64,000 nucleotides of DNA, from the NCBI RefSeq assembly GCF_006363815.1, contig NZ_RRYT01000014.1, positions 43,192 through 107,191 of the forward strand, given 5' to 3'. This stretch comes from Thermomonospora catenispora. Its GTDB lineage: Bacteria > Actinomycetota > Actinomycetes > Streptosporangiales > Streptosporangiaceae. The notes under the pieces were generated by a model. That model saw only the letters and a program-made list of their open reading frames with translations. It ran no database searches and was not told the origin of the DNA. The stretch's first letter is position 1, and every line of letters begins with the position of its first letter. Shown piece after piece: positions 36,558 to 45,951 of the stretch. Both the position numbers and the translations under genes were made by a program.

Positions 36558-38480
36558 GTGAGCGTTCTTGAGTCGATCACCGGACCCGACGACCTCAAGC
36601 GGCTGGATCCCGCGGAGCTGCCCCGGCTGGCCGTCGAGATCCGCGACTTCCTGGTCGAGGCGGTCTCCCGGACCGGCGGCCACCTCGGCCCCAACCTCGG
36701 CGCGGTGGAGCTGACCATCGCGCTGCACCGGGTCTTCGACTCGCCCCGCGACAAGATCCTCTTCGACACCGGCCACCAGGCCTATGTGCACAAGCTGCTG
36801 ACCGGCCGGCAGGACTTCTCCCGGCTGCGCAAGCGCGGCGGGCTGTCGGGCTACCCCAGCCAGGCCGAGTCCGAGCACGACATCATCGAGAACTCGCACG
36901 CCTCCACCGCCCTGTCGTACGCCGACGGGCTGGCCAAGGCGTTCGCGCTGCGCGGCGAGCACGACCGCGCGGTGGTCGCGGTGGTCGGCGACGGCGCGCT
37001 GACCGGCGGGATGTGCTGGGAGGCGCTGAACAACATCGCCGACGGCCCGGACCGTCCGGTGATCATCGTGGTGAACGACAACGGCCGTTCCTACGCGCCC
37101 ACCATCGGCGGGCTGGCCAGCCATCTGGCGGACCTGCGGGTCAGCCGCGGCTACGAGCGCGCCCTGGACATGATCAAGAAGACCGTGCCGCGCGCCCCGG
37201 TGGTCGGCCCGGTCGCCTATGAGGCCCTGCACGGCGTCAAGAAGGGGCTCAAGGACGTCTTCCAGCCGCAGGCGATGTTCGAGGACCTCGGCATCAAGTA
37301 CGTCGGCCCGATCGACGGGCACGACGTCGAGGCCCTGGAGCACGCGCTGCGCCGTGCCCGCGACTTCGGCGCCCCGGTGATCGTGCACTGCATCACCCGC
37401 AAGGGCTACGGCTACGCCCCCGCCGAGAACAACGAAGAGGACTGCATGCACGGCGGCGGAGCGTTCGACCCGGCCACCGGCAAGGCCGTCGCCAAGAGCG
37501 GCGGGGTGTCGTGGACCAGCGTGTTCAGCGACGAGATGGTGCGGATCGGCGCCGAACGCCCCGACGTGGTCGGCATCACCGCCGCCATGCTGCACCCGGT
37601 GGGCCTGGCGGCGTTCGCCGAGACCTACCCGGACCGGGTGTTCGACGTGGGCATCGCCGAGCAGCACGCCGTCACCTCCGCGGCCGGCCTGGCCATGGGC
37701 GGCCTGCACCCGGTGGTCGCGGTGTACGCGACCTTCCTGAACCGGGCGTTCGACCAGGTGCTGATGGACGTGGCGCTGCACCGGCAGGCGGTCACGTTCG
37801 TGCTGGACCGGGCCGGGGTGACCGGCGACGACGGCCCCAGCCACAACGGCATGTGGGACCTGTCGATCCTGCAGCTGGTGCCCGGCCTGCGGATGGCGGT
37901 GCCGCGCGACGGCGCCCGGCTGCGCGAGCTGCTGCGCGAGTGCGTGGCGATCGGCGACGCCCCCACCGCCCTGCGGTTCCCCAAGGGCCCGGTGGCCGCC
38001 GACATCGAGGCGATCGACCGGGTGGGCGGCATGGACGTGCTGGCCCGCCACGCCGGCAGCAACGGCTCCCGGGTGCTGCTGGTGGCGGTCGGCGCCCTGG
38101 CCGGCACCGGGGTGGAGGTGGCCGACCGGCTGGCCGCGCAGGGCATCGGGGTCACCGTGATCGACCCGCGCTGGGTCAAGCCGCTGGACGAGGCGCTGCT
38201 CGCCGAGGCCCGCCGGCACACCATGGTCGCGGTGATCGAGGACAACGGCCGGGTCGGCGCGGTCGGCGACGCGGTCGCCCGGCTGCTGCGCGACAACGAG
38301 GTCGACGTCCCGATCCGCACCTTCGGGATCCCGCAGGAGTTCCTCGAGCACGCCTCCCGCGCCGAGATCCTCGCCGACATCGGCCTGACCCCTCAGGGGC
38401 TGGCGCGCGAGATCACCGAGGCGGTCGCCCGCTCCGGCGCCGAGGAGCGGGACCGCCAGTCCGCCGCCTCCCGCGAGTAG
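36558..38480 (+). CDS. dxs: 1-deoxy-D-xylulose-5-phosphate synthase
   Basis: 640 residues. Condenses pyruvate and glyceraldehyde-3-phosphate, the entry to the MEP isoprenoid pathway. The thiamine diphosphate motif is [20 protein letters not shown] to VVNDN; the active-site His is in [13 protein letters not shown] and the catalytic Glu in [12 protein letters not shown]. The C-terminal transketolase domain is complete ([15 protein letters not shown]). GTG 36558 follows GAGGAGG. The gene product uses pyruvate and G3P, the products of Eda. Confidence 0.96.
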   Translation: MSVLESITGPDDLKRLDPAELPRLAVEIRDFLVEAVSRTGGHLGPNLGAVELTIALHRVFDSPRDKILFDTGHQAYVHKLLTGRQDFSRLRKRGGLSGYPSQAESEHDIIENSHASTALSYADGLAKAFALRGEHDRAVVAVVGDGALTGGMCWEALNNIADGPDRPVIIVVNDNGRSYAPTIGGLASHLADLRVSRGYERALDMIKKTVPRAPVVGPVAYEALHGVKKGLKDVFQPQAMFEDLGIKYVGPIDGHDVEALEHALRRARDFGAPVIVHCITRKGYGYAPAENNEEDCMHGGGAFDPATGKAVAKSGGVSWTSVFSDEMVRIGAERPDVVGITAAMLHPVGLAAFAETYPDRVFDVGIAEQHAVTSAAGLAMGGLHPVVAVYATFLNRAFDQVLMDVALHRQAVTFVLDRAGVTGDDGPSHNGMWDLSILQLVPGLRMAVPRDGARLRELLRECVAIGDAPTALRFPKGPVAADIEAIDRVGGMDVLARHAGSNGSRVLLVAVGALAGTGVEVADRLAAQGIGVTVIDPRWVKPLDEALLAEARRHTMVAVIEDNGRVGAVGDAVARLLRDNEVDVPIRTFGIPQEFLEHASRAEILADIGLTPQGLAREITEAVARSGAEERDRQSAASRE

Positions 38481-38494
38481 CCGTCCGGGCCGTC

Positions 38495-38520
38495 CGGGGC
38501 GGGCCGTGCGGTCCGCCCCG
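38495..38520. terminator. Weak hairpin between convergent dxs and fprA
   Basis: Inverted repeat cggggcgg / ccgccccg (8 bp, extendable by a G-U pair) with a 10-nt loop, 14 nt after the dxs stop. Confidence 0.35.
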
Positions 38521-38603
38521 CCGCCTCCTGCGGCCCCTCCCCGCTCCGGGGCCTCGCGGCGCGTGCGGCGGGACCGACGGGGAGCCGACGACGGTCGGCG
38601 GGG

Positions 38604-39953
38604 TCAGCGGGGATGGCAGGCGGCGCGCATGGCCTCCCAGCCGCCCAGCTTGACGCGCTCGCCGCGGTTCAACCGGCGGGCCAGGTCCCGCTCGGCGGCG
38701 TCCAGGTTGAGCCAGTCGGCGTAGGTGACCACCCGGCAGGCGCGGGACTCCAGCAGGTCCTCGATGCGCCGCCGCGGGGGAGGGCGGTCGGGGTCGGCGG
38801 TCAGGTCGGCGAGCAGGTTGGCGACGGTCTCGGCGGCGTCGGACTTGTTGGTGCCGACCACCCCGGTCGGGCCGCGCTTGATCCAGCCCGCCACGTACTC
38901 GCGCGGCACCCGCCTCCCGGAGGCGTCGACGATCCGGCCGCCCTCGTTCGGCACCACATGGGAGCGCTCGTCGAAGGGCAGGCCCGGAAGCGGGACGCTC
39001 TGGTAGCCCACCGAGCGGACCACCATCCCGACCGGCAGCGTCTCGAACTCGCCGGTGCCGCGCACCCGGCCGTCGCCCTGCGGCGCGGTCCGCTCCAGCC
39101 GCAGCCCCTCGACCCGCCGCGTGCCGAGGATCTCCACCGGGGCCAGCCAGAACCGCACGTCGATCCGCCGCGGCCGGTCGCCGGCCGGAGGGCCGGTCCA
39201 CGCCCGCAGCGCGGCGAGGTTGCCGCGCACGCGCCGGTCGCGTTCGGCCGCCTCCGCCGAGGCCGGATCCGACTCCAGGTCCTGCGGCCGCACGTGGATC
39301 TCGGCGTTGGCCAGCTCGCCGAGCTCACGGACCTCCTTGGTGGTGAACTTGGCCTGCGCCGGCCCGCGCCGTCCGATCAGATGGACGCGCCGCACCCGGC
39401 TGCCCGCCAGCGCCTCGATCACGTGCTCGGGGATGTCGGTGTCGCGCAGCTCCTCGGCGCTCTTGGCGAGGATCCGCACCACGTCGACGGCGACGTTGCC
39501 CACCCCGATGACCGCGACCTCCTCCACCGACAGGTCGAAGTCGTGCTCGGCGGCGTCGGGATGCCCGCAGTACCAGTTGACGAAGTCGGTGGCGGCCACG
39601 CTGCCCGGCAGGTCCTCGCCGGGGACGCCCAGCCGCCGGTCCACCGCCGCGCCGGTGCAGTAGACGACCGCGTCGTAGCAGTCCAGCAGCTCCCGGCGGG
39701 TCACGTCGGAGCCCAGCTCCACGCAGCCGAAGAAGCGCACCGCCGGGTGCTCCAGCACCCGCTGCAGGTACCGGGCGATCGACTTGATCGACGTGTGGTC
39801 GGGGGCCACCCCGTAGCGCACCAGGCCGTACGGCGACGGCAGCCGATCCAGCACGTCCACCTGCACGTTCCCGTCGGTCTGCGCGATCAGCGCCTCGGCC
39901 GCGTACAGCCCGGCGGGGCCGGCTCCGACCACCGCCACCCGGATGTCAGCCAT
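38604..39953 (-). CDS. fprA: NADPH-ferredoxin reductase, FprA (adrenodoxin-reductase) type
   Basis: 449 residues. The FAD-binding motif VAVVGAGPAGLYAAEAL is at the N-terminus and the NADPH-binding motif VAVIGVGNVAVDVVRIL in the middle. SPYGLVRYGVAPDH and GWIKRGPTGVVGTNKSDA are typical of FprA. It passes electrons from NADPH to ferredoxin for cytochromes P450 or other oxidases; no ferredoxin gene is adjacent. Start ATG 39953 or 39962; no ribosome site is visible for either. Confidence 0.92.
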   Translation of the reverse strand: MADIRVAVVGAGPAGLYAAEALIAQTDGNVQVDVLDRLPSPYGLVRYGVAPDHTSIKSIARYLQRVLEHPAVRFFGCVELGSDVTRRELLDCYDAVVYCTGAAVDRRLGVPGEDLPGSVAATDFVNWYCGHPDAAEHDFDLSVEEVAVIGVGNVAVDVVRILAKSAEELRDTDIPEHVIEALAGSRVRRVHLIGRRGPAQAKFTTKEVRELGELANAEIHVRPQDLESDPASAEAAERDRRVRGNLAALRAWTGPPAGDRPRRIDVRFWLAPVEILGTRRVEGLRLERTAPQGDGRVRGTGEFETLPVGMVVRSVGYQSVPLPGLPFDERSHVVPNEGGRIVDASGRRVPREYVAGWIKRGPTGVVGTNKSDAAETVANLLADLTADPDRPPPRRRIEDLLESRACRVVTYADWLNLDAAERDLARRLNRGERVKLGGWEAMRAACHPR

Positions 39954-40026
39954 GCGCGCCATTGTGCACACCCCGCCCGCAGCGAACTGTGACCACAATC
40001 ACCGTATCCGCGGGGCGCGGCGCTCG

Positions 40027-41502
40027 TCAGCGTTCGCGGGCGGCCGCCTCCCGCGCGCCCAGCCGGCTGTTGCGGTAGCCGTAGGCGAAGTACAGCACCG
40101 CGCCGACCACCAGCCATCCGGCGAACCGCAGCCAGGTCTCCACCGGCAGGTTCAGCATCACGAACAGGCAGGCCAGCGCCGACAGGATCGGCACCACCGG
40201 CACGAGCGGGGTCCGGAAGGAGCGCGGCAGGTCCGGCCGGGTCCGCCGCAGCACCAGGACCCCGATCGACACCAGCGCGAACGCGAACAGCGTGCCGATG
40301 TTGACCAGCTCGGCCAGCGCCGACAGCGGGATCAGCCCGGCCAGCACCGCCACCACGACCCCCACCATGATCGTCGTGCGGTGCGGGGTGCGGAACCGCG
40401 GATGCACCGCCGACAGCCACTGCGGCAGCAGCCCGTCCCGGCTCATCGCGAAGAACACCCGGCTCTGCCCCAGCAGCAGGATCAGCACCACGGTGGTCAG
40501 CCCGGCGATCGCCCCGATGCTGATCAGGGTGGCCGCCCAGGACTGGCCGACCGCCTTGAACGCGTCGGCCAGCGGGGCGTCCTCGCTGAGCCGGGTGTAG
40601 TTCTGCATCCCCACCACGACCAGCGACACCGCCACGTACAGCACGGTGCACACCACCAGCGAGCCGATGATGCCGATCGGCAGATCGCGCTGCGGCCGGC
40701 GGGACTCCTCGGCGGCGGAGGCGACGATGTCGAACCCGATGTAGGCGAAGAAGACCACCGCCGCCGCGGCGAAGACCCCCAGCCAGCCGAAGCTCACCGG
40801 CGGCACCCCGAACAGCACCTGGATCAGCGGCGCCTTCAGCCCCTCGGTCGCCGGGTTCTCCTCGGCCGGCGGGATGAACGGGGTGTAGTTCTCGGCCTTG
40901 ACGAAGAACAGCCCCGCCACGATCACCAGCAGGATCACCACGACCTTGATCGCCACCACGATCTCGTTGAACCGCGAGGAGACCTTGATCCCCAGCACCA
41001 GCACCGTGGTGACCACCAGCACGATGAACACCGCGGGGATGTTGAAGACGGCCTTCTCCCCGGCCAGCTCGTCGGGCAGCGGGATGCCCATCGTGGTCAG
41101 CAGCGACTGGACGTAGCCCGACCAGCCGACCGCGACCACGGCGGCGGCCAGCGCCAGCTCCAGGATCAGGTCCCATCCGATGATCCAGGCGGGGAACTCG
41201 CCGAACGTGGCGTAGGAGAACGTGTACGCCGACCCCGCCACCGGCACGGTCGAGGCGAATTCGGCGTAGCACAGGGCGGCCAGCCCGCAGGCGATCGCGG
41301 CGATCGCGAAGGAGAACGCCACCCCGGGGCCCGCATAGTCCCGGGCGACCCGTCCGGTCAGCACGAAGATCCCGGTTCCGATGACCACCCCGACGCCGAA
41401 GACCACCAGGTCCAGGGCGGTCAGATCCCGCTTCAACCGGTGCCCGGGCTCTTCGGTGTCCGAGATCGACTGCTCGACGGGCTTGGTACGCAACAGGTTC
41501 AC
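40027..41502 (-). CDS. Amino-acid permease, APC superfamily (cationic amino-acid transporter type)
   Basis: 491 residues with 12-13 hydrophobic segments. The first, FGVGVVIGTGIFVLTG, carries the GxG substrate-binding signature; GWDLILELALAAAVVAVGW and VVFFAYIGFDIVASAAEESRRPQRDLP are conserved loops. The N-terminal NLLRTKPVEQSISDTEEPGH is common in actinobacterial YfnA/CAT-like members. Imports amino acids by proton symport; specificity unknown. GTG 41502 follows GGGGGA. Confidence 0.9.
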   Translation of the reverse strand: MNLLRTKPVEQSISDTEEPGHRLKRDLTALDLVVFGVGVVIGTGIFVLTGRVARDYAGPGVAFSFAIAAIACGLAALCYAEFASTVPVAGSAYTFSYATFGEFPAWIIGWDLILELALAAAVVAVGWSGYVQSLLTTMGIPLPDELAGEKAVFNIPAVFIVLVVTTVLVLGIKVSSRFNEIVVAIKVVVILLVIVAGLFFVKAENYTPFIPPAEENPATEGLKAPLIQVLFGVPPVSFGWLGVFAAAAVVFFAYIGFDIVASAAEESRRPQRDLPIGIIGSLVVCTVLYVAVSLVVVGMQNYTRLSEDAPLADAFKAVGQSWAATLISIGAIAGLTTVVLILLLGQSRVFFAMSRDGLLPQWLSAVHPRFRTPHRTTIMVGVVVAVLAGLIPLSALAELVNIGTLFAFALVSIGVLVLRRTRPDLPRSFRTPLVPVVPILSALACLFVMLNLPVETWLRFAGWLVVGAVLYFAYGYRNSRLGAREAAARER

Positions 41503-41687
41503 GTGATCCCCCGAAGCACGCGCGACGGTGAACCGTTCCACCGGTCCCGCGGCGCGCGGGGACGCCTCCCACGGGCACCGGTCTGGCCGAGTGGTCCGGT
41601 GAGGTAATGATCACCGTACGTCACCGGCCCAAACCCGCTCTTCACCGGGCTTTGCCGGAGGGGCCCGCACCGGACCCCAGCAGACTA

Positions 41688-41724
41688 GCGCGGGGCGGGG
41701 AGAGCCTCTCTCCCCGCCCCGCGC
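41688..41724. terminator. 17-bp hairpin upstream of the permease gene
   Basis: A perfect 17-bp stem (41688-41704 with 41708-41724) around a 3-nt loop. It is the second hairpin met by transcription leaving fadB. Confidence 0.7.
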
Positions 41725-41737
41725 AGGACGCTCAGGC

Positions 41738-41786
41738 GCGAAGGGCGCGAACGGCCATGAACGGTTGCGAACGGTCGCGAGCGAGC
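41738..41786. repeat. Imperfect 10-nt tandem repeat, consensus GCGAACGGTC
   Basis: gcgaagggc, gcgaacggcc, atgaacggtt, gcgaacggtc, gcgagcgagc in succession with a period of 10. Non-coding, between two hairpins. Confidence 0.55.
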
Positions 41787-41794
41787 GACGGAGG

Positions 41795-41830
41795 GCGGGA
41801 GGCGCCCGGTGGGTGCGAGGCGCCTCCCGC
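41795..41830. terminator. Hairpin directly after fadB
   Basis: A perfect 12-bp stem (gcgggaggcgcc / ggcgcctcccgc) with a 12-nt loop, starting 6 nt after the fadB stop. Confidence 0.7.
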
Positions 41831-41835
41831 GCCGC

Positions 41836-43941
41836 TCAGGCCGGAAGGGAGGCGACCCCCGGCTCCAGGAAGCGTCGTCCGGTGACCCGTTCGGACACCC
41901 CGGTGCGGTCCAGGTAGGGAGTGATGCCGCCCAGGTGGAACGGCCAGCCCGCGCCCAGGATCATGCACAGGTCGATGTCCTGCGGCTCGGCGACCACGCC
42001 CTCGTCCAGCATGATGCGGATCTCCTCGGCGAGGGCGTCGAGCGCGCGGCGCAGCACCTCCTCCTCGGTGGAGGGGTTGGTCCCGCCGGAGAAGATCTCC
42101 ACCACCTCCGGGTCGAGGGTGAGGTCGGGGCGGTAGACGCCCTTCTTGCCGGCGGCGACCATCGCGGCCAGGTTCTTCGACAGCGGGAACCGGTCCGGGA
42201 AGGCCGCGTGCAGGGTCTCGTTCACATGCAGCGCGATCGCCGGGCCGACCAGGCCCATCAGCACGAACGGCGGCATCGGCAGGCCCAGCGGCGCGGCGGC
42301 GCGCTCGGCGACCTCGATCGGGGTGCCCTCGTCGACCGCCTTGACGATCTCGGCCAGCAACCGCACCAGGATCCGGTTGACCACGAACGCGGGCGCGTCC
42401 TTGACCAGCACGCAGGACTTCTTCAGCTGCTTGCCGACCGCGAAGGCGGTGGCCAGCGTGGCGTCGTCGGTGCGCTCGCCGCGGACGATCTCCAGCAGCG
42501 GCAGCACGGCGACCGGGTTGAAGAAGTGGAAGCCCACCACCCGCTCGGGGTGCTTGAGCTTGGCCGCCATCTCGGTGACCGACAGCGAGGAGGTGTTGGT
42601 CGCCAGCACGCACTCGTCCGAGACCACGGCCTCGACCTCGGCGAAGACCTGCTGCTTGACCGACATCTCCTCGAAGACGGCCTCGATGACGAAGTCGGCG
42701 TCGGCGAAGGCCCCCTTGTCCAGCGACCCGGTGATCAGCGACTTGAGCCGGGCGGCCTTGTCGGCGGAGATCCGGCCCTTGCCGGCCAGCTTGTCGATCT
42801 CGGCGTGCGCGTAACCCACGCCCTTGTCCAGCCGCTCCTGGTCCAGGTCGGTCAGCACGACCGGGACCTCCAGCCGGCGGGCGAACAGCAGCGCCAGCTG
42901 GCTCGCCATCAGCCCGGCCCCGACGACGCCGACCTTGGTGACCTTGCGGGCCAGCCCCTTGTCGGGCGCCCCGGCGGGCCGCTTGGCCCGCTTCTGGGTC
43001 AGGTCGAAGGCGTACAGCCCGGCGCGCAGCTCATCGCTCATGATGAGGTCGGCCAGCGCCTCGTCCTCGGCGGCGAAGCCCTCGTCCCGGGTGGCGGTCT
43101 TGGCGGCGGCGACCAGCTCCAGCGCCCGGTGCGGGGCGCGCTGCGGCTTGTTCAGCAGGGCGAACCGGGCGCCTTCGATCGCCTTGTCCCAGGCCTCGCC
43201 GCGGTCGATCTGGGGGCGCTGCACGGTGACCTCGCCCTTGATCACCCGGGCGGCCCAGGTCAGCGACTCCTCCAGGAAGTCGGCGGGGTCGAACATCGCG
43301 TCGGCGATGCCCAGCTCATAGGCCTGCCGGCCGTTGATCATCTTGTTGTTGGCCAGCGGGTTGTCGATGATGATCTTGAGGGCCTTCTCCGGGCCGATCA
43401 GGTTGGGGAGCAGGTAGGTGCCGCCCCAGCCGGGCACCAGCCCCAGGAAGGTCTCCGGCAGCGCCACCGCCGGGACGCCGGAGGAGATGGTCCGGTAGGT
43501 GCAGTGCAGCGCCACCTCCACGCCGCCGCCCATCGCCGCGCCGTTGACGAACGCGAACGACGGCACCTTCAGCTCGCCCAGCCGACGGAACACCTCGTGC
43601 CCCAGCCGGGCGATCGCCAGCGCCTCCTCCCGGTCCCTGATCGCCGGCACGCCCTTGAGGTCGGCGCCGACCGCGAAGATGAACGGCTTGCCGGTCACCG
43701 CCACCGCGACCAGGTCGTCCCGGGCGGCCACCTGGTCCAGGGCGTCGTTGAGGGCGAGCAGGCCGTGCGGACCGAAGGTGTTGGGCTTGGTGTGGTCGTG
43801 CCCGTTGTCGAGGGTGATGAGCGCGGCCCGGCCGGCGCCGAGCGGCAGCTCCACCTCGCGGACGAGGGCCTTGGTGACGACTTCGTCGATGGTGCGATCC
43901 TCGCTCGCCAGTCGCGAACGCCACAACTCCACGGCAGTCAT
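41836..43941 (-). CDS. fadB: Fatty-acid oxidation multifunctional protein (enoyl-CoA hydratase / 3-hydroxyacyl-CoA dehydrogenase)
   Basis: 701 residues. The N-terminal half is an enoyl-CoA hydratase (FIFAVGADLKGVPAI, FVNGAAMGGGVEVALHC oxyanion region, LPETFLGLVPGWGGTYLLP with the catalytic Glu). The C-terminal half is an NAD-dependent 3-hydroxyacyl-CoA dehydrogenase (VGVVGAGLMASQLALLFARR, NTSSLSVTEMA, VVGFHFFNPVAVLPLLEIV with the catalytic His). ATG 43941 overlaps the fadA stop by one base, so the two subunits are coupled. Acts with FadA in beta-oxidation. Confidence 0.95.
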   Translation of the reverse strand: MTAVELWRSRLASEDRTIDEVVTKALVREVELPLGAGRAALITLDNGHDHTKPNTFGPHGLLALNDALDQVAARDDLVAVAVTGKPFIFAVGADLKGVPAIRDREEALAIARLGHEVFRRLGELKVPSFAFVNGAAMGGGVEVALHCTYRTISSGVPAVALPETFLGLVPGWGGTYLLPNLIGPEKALKIIIDNPLANNKMINGRQAYELGIADAMFDPADFLEESLTWAARVIKGEVTVQRPQIDRGEAWDKAIEGARFALLNKPQRAPHRALELVAAAKTATRDEGFAAEDEALADLIMSDELRAGLYAFDLTQKRAKRPAGAPDKGLARKVTKVGVVGAGLMASQLALLFARRLEVPVVLTDLDQERLDKGVGYAHAEIDKLAGKGRISADKAARLKSLITGSLDKGAFADADFVIEAVFEEMSVKQQVFAEVEAVVSDECVLATNTSSLSVTEMAAKLKHPERVVGFHFFNPVAVLPLLEIVRGERTDDATLATAFAVGKQLKKSCVLVKDAPAFVVNRILVRLLAEIVKAVDEGTPIEVAERAAAPLGLPMPPFVLMGLVGPAIALHVNETLHAAFPDRFPLSKNLAAMVAAGKKGVYRPDLTLDPEVVEIFSGGTNPSTEEEVLRRALDALAEEIRIMLDEGVVAEPQDIDLCMILGAGWPFHLGGITPYLDRTGVSERVTGRRFLEPGVASLPA

Positions 43942-45140
43942 CAGGCCCCCTCGTAGTTCAGGTTCTCCCAGAGCACGGTGCCGCCCATGCCCATGCCGAC
44001 GCACATGGTGGTGATCCCGTACCGGACGTCGGTGCGCTCCTCGAACAGCCGCGACAGCTGGTTCATCAGCCGGACGCCGGAGGAGGCCAGCGGATGGCCG
44101 AACGCGATCGCCCCGCCCCAGGGGTTCACCCGCGGATCGTCATCGGCGATCTTGAAGTGCTCCAAGAACGCCAGCACCTGGACGGCGAACGCCTCGTTGA
44201 TCTCGATGAGGCCGATGTCGTCCATGGTCAGGGAGTTGCGGGCGAGCAGCTTCTCGGTGGCCGGCACCGGACCGATGCCCATCACCTCCGGGTCGACGCC
44301 GGCGAAGGCGTAGTCCACCAGCCGCATCCGCGGGGTCAGGCCCAGCTCGCCGGCGACCTCCTCGGCGACCAGCAGGCAGGCGGTGGCGCCGTCGTTCAGC
44401 CCGGCGGCGTTGCCGGCGGTGACCTTGCCGCCGACCCGGAACGGGGTCTTCAGCGCGGCCAGGGCCTCCATGGTGGTGTCGGGCCGCAGCGGTTCGTCCT
44501 CGGTGGCCAGCCCCCAGCCCTTCTCGGCCGAGCGGACCGCGGTCGGCACCAGGTCCTGCTGGATCTTGCCGGCGGCGTAGGCGGCGGCGGCCTTCTGCTG
44601 GCTGCGCATCGCGTACGCGTCGGCCCGCTCCTTGGTGATCTGCGGGAACCGGTCGTGCAGGTTCTCCGCCGTGGCGCCCATCACCAGCGCGGACGGGTCG
44701 ACCAGCTTTTCGGCCAGGAAGCGCGGGTTGGGGTCGACGCCCTCGCCCATGGGGTGGCGGCCCATGTGCTCGACGCCGCCCGCGATCGCCACGTCGTAGG
44801 CGCCGAAGGCGATGCTCGATCCGGTGGTGGTGACGGCGGTCATCGCGCCCGCGCACATGCGGTCGATCGCGTATCCGGGCACGCTCTTGGGCAGCCCGGC
44901 CAGCACGGCGGCGGCCCGTCCGATGGTCAGGCCCTGGTCGCCGATCTGGGTGGTCGCCGCGATCGCCACCTCGTCCACCCGCTCGGGCGGCAGCGACGGA
45001 TTGCGGCGCATCAGCTCGCGGATGGCGCGGACGACCAGGTCGTCCGCCCGGGTCTCGGCGTACAGGCCCTTGGGACCCGCCTTGCCGAACGGCGTGCGTA
45101 CGCCGTCGACGAATACGACGTCGCGTGCGGTACGGGGCAC
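43941..45140 (-). CDS. fadA: Acetyl-CoA C-acyltransferase (3-ketoacyl-CoA thiolase)
   Basis: 399 residues. The nucleophilic cysteine is in YAIDRMCAGAMTAV, the second active-site region is IAFGHPLASSGVR (His) and the C-terminal Cys is in TTMCVGMGMGGTVLW. EINEAFAVQVLAFL is conserved. Cleaves 3-ketoacyl-CoA to acetyl-CoA. GTG 45140 follows GAGGAGG. Two near-identical 17-nt sites, 49-90 bp upstream, are the likely operator of the operon. Confidence 0.95.
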   Translation of the reverse strand: MPRTARDVVFVDGVRTPFGKAGPKGLYAETRADDLVVRAIRELMRRNPSLPPERVDEVAIAATTQIGDQGLTIGRAAAVLAGLPKSVPGYAIDRMCAGAMTAVTTTGSSIAFGAYDVAIAGGVEHMGRHPMGEGVDPNPRFLAEKLVDPSALVMGATAENLHDRFPQITKERADAYAMRSQQKAAAAYAAGKIQQDLVPTAVRSAEKGWGLATEDEPLRPDTTMEALAALKTPFRVGGKVTAGNAAGLNDGATACLLVAEEVAGELGLTPRMRLVDYAFAGVDPEVMGIGPVPATEKLLARNSLTMDDIGLIEINEAFAVQVLAFLEHFKIADDDPRVNPWGGAIAFGHPLASSGVRLMNQLSRLFEERTDVRYGITTMCVGMGMGGTVLWENLNYEGA

Positions 45141-45188
45141 GGTCGTCCTCCTCGGATGATCACGGCGCCGGGCACCGGGCGGCCCCGG

Positions 45189-45230
45189 CTACTCGCGGGT
45201 AACCATGCCCATCCTACTCGTCAGTAACCA
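45189..45230. promoter_or_regulatory. Duplicated operator-like site upstream of fadA
   Basis: ctactcgcgggtaacca (45189-45205) and ctactcgtcagtaacca (45214-45230) agree at 14 of 17 positions; each contains a TACT...AGTA/GGTA inverted pair as in TetR-type operators. Starts are 25 bp apart. The rest of 45141-45500 shows no gene. Confidence 0.6.
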
Positions 45231-45500
45231 CTGGTGCGGCGGTGCTCTCTCCACGTCTCCTTCGCCCGGAACGCGGCCGTCGCACGGTGACGATCGGGCC
45301 GTCCTCGCCGCTCGCCGACGTCGGCGGCCCCTCGATCGGCCGCTCGCGCCGCGCGGCGTCGCCCGGCGGCGCGAGCGGCCGGGCCGTGTCCCGTGACGCG
45401 GGCGGTGCGGCCGTCACCGACGGCGGCCCTGGCCATGAACCGACAAAACGGTGCATCATGGGGCAATCTGCCGACGGTGTCCGGGGGGAGGTGTCCCGCC

Positions 45501-45863
45501 ATGCCCGTGCCCCGTCCGGTCCGCGAGCGCTGCCGGGAGTTCCTCGGCCTCGATGCGGACATCCGGTACCTGTTCCCCGCGATGTCGGCCGGCGGCGGTG
45601 CGCACTTCTTCTTCGTCGTCACCGAGGACCAGGTCGCGGTGCTGAGCACCGGGCCGCTCCGACGGACCGAGCCGAAGAGCGTCTGGGGAACCTATCCGCG
45701 CGGCACCCGCATCGGCCCGGTGGAGACCGGGGCGGGCGCCGCGTTCGAGTTCGCGGGCTCCCGGTTCGAGGTGGACGAGGAGTACGTGCCCGTCATCAAC
45801 GCCGCCGACGCCGAGGTCTTCGACCGCGACAGCCTTCCCCGCGACCCGCTGCCCGACCTGTGA
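45501..45863 (+). CDS. Conserved small protein of unknown function
   Basis: 120 residues, acidic, no membrane segment or signal peptide. ATG 45501 has GGAGGT 9 nt upstream; the encoded MPVPRPVRERCREFLGLDAD start is plausible. Segments such as IRYLFPAMSAGGGAHFFFVV and VAVLSTGPL suggest a beta-rich fold, possibly PH-like, but no named family is recognised. Monocistronic; converges on rnd. Confidence 0.65.
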   Translation: MPVPRPVRERCREFLGLDADIRYLFPAMSAGGGAHFFFVVTEDQVAVLSTGPLRRTEPKSVWGTYPRGTRIGPVETGAGAAFEFAGSRFEVDEEYVPVINAADAEVFDRDSLPRDPLPDL

Positions 45864-45951
45864 CCCGGCCCGCGGGACGGACGGCGGACCGCGCGTCGTC
45901 GCCCACTGCCACGGACCGCCACGGACGGTGCGAGGCGTCCTTGGCCTGGGG

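Larger units (their letters stand above)
41503..41835. other. Gene-free region between fadB and the permease gene
   Basis: 333 nt holding two strong hairpins (41688-41724, 41795-41830), a 10-nt tandem repeat between them and the permease promoter region near 41520-41640, where no convincing -35/-10 pair was picked out. Confidence 0.5.

Noticed and set aside
38959..38972. CelR-like sequence tgggagcgctc within fprA
   Set aside because: Only 11 of 14 positions match, the palindrome is broken and it lies inside a coding region unrelated to cellulose.
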